In this document: positions 33,750 through 37,453 of the stretch, piece after piece
Layout of the letters: every line of letters starts with the position of its first letter
How positions within the stretch are numbered: position 1 is the stretch's first letter
Source: Candidatus Zixiibacteriota bacterium
Lineage (GTDB): Bacteria; Zixibacteria; MSB-5A5; GN15; FEB-12
NCBI GenBank assembly: GCA_040752815.1
Contig: JBFMGC010000026.1
Location: forward strand, 1-37,453
Direction: 5' to 3'
DNA length: 37,453 nucleotides
Made by a program: the position numbers and the translations under genes
The notes under the pieces: model-generated
What the model saw: only the letters and a program-made list of their open reading frames with translations
Told to the model about the DNA's origin: nothing
Databases searched by the model: none

Positions 33750-36700
33750 ATGCACTCAGTCATTGGAAGATTACGCGGTCGGCTTCTTCTCGCCGGACTG
33801 TCGACTATTCTCACAGCTGCACCCGCCGTCTGGTGTGACGGCGGGAAACTGCTTAACCCGTCGAAATCGGCGCTCGATTCGACTACGACGCCCAACACCG
33901 TACGCCGCCGGTGCCTTACGCCCGATGGCAACGGGCGTCGGCTGATCGAGGCGGTGGGAGAGAAGTGGAAGTTACCCGTAGGAGCGCAATCAGCGGACTT
34001 TGACACCACCATCCACTGCCTGGTGCTGCGCTTCGACTTCCAGTACGAGACTGTCGATGACCCCAACACCACCGGCCGCGGGCACATGAATATGTCTCGT
34101 CCGCTCGATACACTCACTGACGAGGAATACATCGCACGCGTGGGGCACCTGATTGATCCGCCGCCGCATGACTCCCTTTTTTTCGATGCCCACATGAGGG
34201 CGCTCAACCGATATTGGGAGACGGTTTCTGGGGGACAAATACATCTGAGTTGGGATATCTTTCCGCGGGAACGCGATTCGGTTTACGAACTTCCGCACCC
34301 GATGAGCTATTATGGCAAGTGTGACTTCGCCGATGTAGTGGAGGGCCTCGAGGCGTACTTTGTCGACTGCATCACGCTGGCCGACACTACCGATCCTGAA
34401 ATCGACTTTTCCGCATACGATGCGTTCTTCCTGTTCCATGCCGGTTCTGATGCGCAGAACGATATCGGTTTCCCCACGACGTGCGCCGATCTTTTCAGCG
34501 GTTACATCAAGTTCGCCGGCGAAGTGTCAGTGGACAGCGGCGCCCACGGGGTTAGTACTGCGCTGATGATGCCCGAGACTACGGTCCAGGATGGCCGAGC
34601 CACCGCGCTCAATGCGGTCATGGCGCATGAATTCGGGCATCAACTGGGGCTGATCGATCTTTACAACACCGAGAACTTCTTCACCCAGGTCGGTGACTTC
34701 TCCCTGATGGATAACAACGGCTTCGGCACCGGAATCGACTTTGGCTGGCCGGCCGGAAAGGTCTTCGGCGCCATTCCGCTTTTGCCGGACGCCTGGTCGC
34801 GGGCGTACCTAGGTGTCGATGACGTTGTCGATTTCCGCCGCGACACCGCCGACGTGCAGCTGGTTGCCGCCGAGATGATGACCGACCCCGGCCTGCGCAT
34901 CGCCCGCCTGCCAATCACCGAAAACGAGTTTTACCTGGTCGAGAACCGCCTCGAAGAAGTTGACAAGCACACCACCTATGTTCTGGCCGACCAGGAGACC
35001 AGTGTCATTCAGGGACCGGTCGACTCTACCCGTGCGTTCACCGGGGAGTACGATTTCCTCATGCCGGGCTCGGGCGTTTTGATACTTCACGTCGATGAAG
35101 AAGTGGCGGCGCTCGACTATGACGGCGACGGCCTCAACAATTTTGAGGACAACGATGCCCAGTGGCACCGCGACGAGCGCAAGTTCGTGCGCCTGGTCGA
35201 GGCGGATGGACTCGTGCATTTCGGCGGAAACTACTATGCCGGGTTCGGCAATTCGGGGGACCTGTTCCGCGACGATCGCAAAGACGAGTTCACTCCGAAC
35301 ACTAATCCGGCTACAGTCGACAACTCCGGCAACCAGACGCACTTTTTCGTCGAACAGATTGAGAGACTTCCCGGGCCGAGCGGACGTGATGACCGGCAGG
35401 TCCGGTTCGATTTCGAGATCGACCGCCAGGCGGACGGCTTTCCGGTCAGAGCGGGCTCACCACAGTTGCAGCTGGCGCCGATTGCGGATGATGTCGATGG
35501 CGACGGATATCCGGAGATCATCATGGCGGCCGATCGCTTTCTGTCGGTGGTGACTGCCGCGGGGAAGAATTTCATCAGGACTCCTGACAACTGCCCCACC
35601 TGTCCGGTGATCTACGATTCGGCGGCGTCATCTGTGAATCGTGGCACCGGAATAAATCCGGCTGCCGCGTACGCGGTTCCGGTTTACGCCATTGCGCCGG
35701 CGCCGATTACCAGCGGACCTGTGGCCGGCAGCGTCCCGGCCCTGGACGATGAAAGACTTGTGGCAATCGGCCATCCTCATCCGAATCCGCTTTTCGCTCC
35801 GGTATTCGGGATAGTTTCATTGTACCGTGCGGACGATGCCAATGCCGATGCCCGCGCTGACCTCGCCGACTCGCTTCGCACGATCGGCTGGCCGGTGATG
35901 CTCTCATTCGGTGATTCGATTCTTTATGCGCTCACGACAACCAACGAACTGAGTCGCTGGTATCTGCCCAATCGTGTCGCAGCGACCCGCGCTTTTGGCG
36001 GGAATGTCCTGATACATGGTTCTTGCCGCTCGGGAAATGATCTGGTGCTGCTGGCCAGCGACACACTTTCCGGCGCGGATGATTCCTCGTGGGTGTATTA
36101 TGTCGACGAAAGCCCCGGGAGTTTCTCTCTTAGCGTAGATACATTCGGCCTCTCCGGCCTCTATATCTGGGGGCCGATCTCGGTTGATATGAATCGCGAC
36201 GGCATACAGGAAATTGCCGTGTGCACTCCCGACGGCAGCGTGGCCATGATCAGCATCGACACCACCAGCGGCGGGTCGAACTTCTCCATGCTCAGCGAAC
36301 GCAGGCTGGACCGGTTCATTCTGACGTCGCCGTCGGCGGGGGATATCGATCTCGACGGCTACCCCGAACTGATCATCGGCGGGCGGAACGAAGTGCTGGC
36401 GTTCAACCAGGAGCTGATCCTCAAGTCGGATTATCCGCTGGAGGTTGACGATCGCTTTCCCGACGCCGCCATAATTGCTGCCCCGCTGGTTGCTGATATC
36501 GCCTCGGGGGGACGCCCGGAGCTGGTGTTCGCATCGAGCCGGGGCAACGTCTATGCGTTCGCTGATCGCCTCAGTTACGGCTTCCCGCTTTCGAGCGGGG
36601 AACAGCGGCAGTTCGTCTCGGGCACGACTCCAGTCAGTTTCCACGACGCCTCCGGCGGCAAGATCGGCTGGCTGGGCGGCGACGGCTGGTTCTATGTGTG

Positions 36701-37097
36701 GGAGGCCGATACCGACACCATTACCGATTTTTGGCCCATGAACGGCGCCGATCCGGGCGGCTCCTTTGTATTTGATGCCGGCAAGCTCCCGTCGATCTCG
36801 CCCCCGACCATGGCCTTTGATGACTCGAAGTTCTACAATTACCCCAACCCGGTGCGGGATGGACAGACGACTATTCGCTATTATCTCGGCGATGATGCTA
36901 ATTCGGTCAAGCTGAACATCTACGATCTGTCCGGGCGGAGGATAACCCAGCTCGATGGTCGTGGGCGCGGCGGAACGGACAACGAGGTAGTCTGGGATTG
37001 TTCAGGTGTCACCGCGGGCGTGTACAGGTGCGTTATCGAGGTCAACTACTCGGGAGCCACCGAGTCGGCGTTCACAGATATTGCGATTATCAGATGA
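33750..37097 (+). CDS. Secreted M6-type metalloprotease with FG-GAP-like repeats and T9SS sorting domain
   Basis: The protein has 1115 residues with an N-terminal signal segment (RLLLAGLSTILTAAPAVWC). The zinc site is HEFGH at 293-297 within VMAHEFGHQLGLIDLYN, and FSLMDNNGFGTG follows, as in immune-inhibitor-A-like M6 peptidases. Calcium-type or FG-GAP/VCBS-like repeats occur at about 580-930 (ADDVDGDGYPEIIMA, VDMNRDGIQEIAV, GDIDLDGYPELIIGG), suggesting a propeller. The end is a clear type A sorting domain: FYNYPNPVRDGQTTIRYYL, LNIYDLSGRRITQL, GVYRCVIEV. It is thus probable T9SS cargo, encoded nine bp after the PorV-like gene, likely in the same operon as the PorU-like peptidase. Its stop overlaps the next gene by four bases (ATGA). 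Confidence 0.88.
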   Translation: MHSVIGRLRGRLLLAGLSTILTAAPAVWCDGGKLLNPSKSALDSTTTPNTVRRRCLTPDGNGRRLIEAVGEKWKLPVGAQSADFDTTIHCLVLRFDFQYETVDDPNTTGRGHMNMSRPLDTLTDEEYIARVGHLIDPPPHDSLFFDAHMRALNRYWETVSGGQIHLSWDIFPRERDSVYELPHPMSYYGKCDFADVVEGLEAYFVDCITLADTTDPEIDFSAYDAFFLFHAGSDAQNDIGFPTTCADLFSGYIKFAGEVSVDSGAHGVSTALMMPETTVQDGRATALNAVMAHEFGHQLGLIDLYNTENFFTQVGDFSLMDNNGFGTGIDFGWPAGKVFGAIPLLPDAWSRAYLGVDDVVDFRRDTADVQLVAAEMMTDPGLRIARLPITENEFYLVENRLEEVDKHTTYVLADQETSVIQGPVDSTRAFTGEYDFLMPGSGVLILHVDEEVAALDYDGDGLNNFEDNDAQWHRDERKFVRLVEADGLVHFGGNYYAGFGNSGDLFRDDRKDEFTPNTNPATVDNSGNQTHFFVEQIERLPGPSGRDDRQVRFDFEIDRQADGFPVRAGSPQLQLAPIADDVDGDGYPEIIMAADRFLSVVTAAGKNFIRTPDNCPTCPVIYDSAASSVNRGTGINPAAAYAVPVYAIAPAPITSGPVAGSVPALDDERLVAIGHPHPNPLFAPVFGIVSLYRADDANADARADLADSLRTIGWPVMLSFGDSILYALTTTNELSRWYLPNRVAATRAFGGNVLIHGSCRSGNDLVLLASDTLSGADDSSWVYYVDESPGSFSLSVDTFGLSGLYIWGPISVDMNRDGIQEIAVCTPDGSVAMISIDTTSGGSNFSMLSERRLDRFILTSPSAGDIDLDGYPELIIGGRNEVLAFNQELILKSDYPLEVDDRFPDAAIIAAPLVADIASGGRPELVFASSRGNVYAFADRLSYGFPLSSGEQRQFVSGTTPVSFHDASGGKIGWLGGDGWFYVWEADTDTITDFWPMNGADPGGSFVFDAGKLPSISPPTMAFDDSKFYNYPNPVRDGQTTIRYYLGDDANSVKLNIYDLSGRRITQLDGRGRGGTDNEVVWDCSGVTAGVYRCVIEVNYSGATESAFTDIAIIR

Positions 37098-37453
37098 AAG
37101 TGGCTGGGATGAAACGATCAACCGGACTTATACTCGCGTTAGGGCTTGCGGCAACGTGGCTGTGGGTGGCCGATGCCTCGGCGGTGGAACTGCAGCCATC
37201 GCCGATCGCCTGGAGTTTGCACCGCGTTAAGTTCGCAGAGGGGTCACCACACGTCGGAGGCCAATCTGCAGGAGACAACCCGTCTCCCTGCGAGAGCGGG
37301 CAGACCACCACGGGCGAACCGTCGGACATGAAGTCACCTTTCAAAGCGTTCATCCTTTCTGCGGTGCTGCCGGGGGCCGGGCAGTATTATATGGGGAGCC
37401 GAATCAAGCCGATTCTCTTCCTCGGGGCGGAGGCCGCCGCCTGGGGCTTTCAT
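37094..37453 (+). CDS. Membrane protein, DUF5683-like, cut by the window end
   Basis: An open frame of 120 codons starts at ATG 37094 inside the stop of the metalloprotease gene (ATGA) and runs off the right edge; ATG 37109 is an alternative start. It begins with a signal-like segment (STGLILALGLAATWLWVADASA) and, after a polar stretch, has SPFKAFILSAVLPGAGQYYMGSRIKPILFLGAEAAAWGF. This hydrophobic SxxLPGxGQxYxG pattern is characteristic of DUF5683-type small membrane proteins. The C terminus is missing. Overlap with the protease gene suggests it belongs to the same transcript. Confidence 0.65.
   Translation, partial: MKVAGMKRSTGLILALGLAATWLWVADASAVELQPSPIAWSLHRVKFAEGSPHVGGQSAGDNPSPCESGQTTTGEPSDMKSPFKAFILSAVLPGAGQYYMGSRIKPILFLGAEAAAWGFH

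Overview
The window reads as chromosomal DNA of a Gram-negative bacterium of the FCB superphylum, most likely an uncultured lineage such as candidate phylum Zixibacteria. Grounds: C-terminal YPNP-type type IX secretion (T9SS) sorting domains, PorU- and PorV-like proteins, a secreted protein ending in a dockerin-like domain, cohesin-like secreted proteins, and a Bacteroidetes/Wolinella-type sdhCAB operon. The phylum is an inference from style, not from a marker gene. GC content is high, with visibly more A/T-rich stretches around the restriction-modification pair (about 10.3-12.7 kb) and the small genes at 23.0-23.9 kb.

Layout. 0.2-5.0 kb: an M24 peptidase, an FN3 lipoprotein, a dockerin protein, a repeat-rich spacer, a small beta-barrel and a zinc-ribbon DUF2007-like protein. 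5.2-10.2 kb: a nitrilase-family amidohydrolase, a DUF899 protein with a histone-like tail, tRNA-Arg(TCT), hemC-hemL and an enoyl-CoA hydratase-like gene. 10.4-12.7 kb: a DNA methyltransferase and a restriction endonuclease whose active-site residues match the AvaI/BsoBI family. The two genes converge and overlap, and the endonuclease is appended to the sdhCAB operon (12.7-16.1 kb). 16.4-20.6 kb: secreted cohesin-like proteins and a large T9SS-type cargo protein. 20.8-22.9 kb: sucC-sucD. 22.9-24.6 kb: a repeat-rich accessory patch with a GIY-YIG-like protein, a Cys-rich small protein and an alkyltransferase-like protein. 24.7-26.7 kb: a tryptophanase gene overlapped by a lipoprotein gene. 26.9-37.5 kb: a T9SS-like locus with a consensus sigma-70 promoter, a structured leader, a PorU-like C25 protease, a PorV-like protein interrupted by propeller and LysM-like repeats, an M6-type metalloprotease with a sorting domain, and the start of a membrane protein.

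How the parts work together. sdhCAB and sucCD give adjacent TCA-cycle steps, and hemC/hemL give two tetrapyrrole steps. The last locus looks like an outer-membrane secretion and processing module (sortase, shuttle barrel, cargo protease), and the 18.1-20.6 kb protein is a second likely cargo. Several short hairpin repeat families punctuate the spacers. One copy of a 106-bp inverted-repeat element forms the 3' end of hemL and supplies its last 15 codons.

The most unusual items are the PorV-like protein with the large insertion, the restriction enzyme inside the sdh operon with the 86-bp tail-to-tail overlap, the repeat element inside hemL, and the structured leader of the PorU-like gene.
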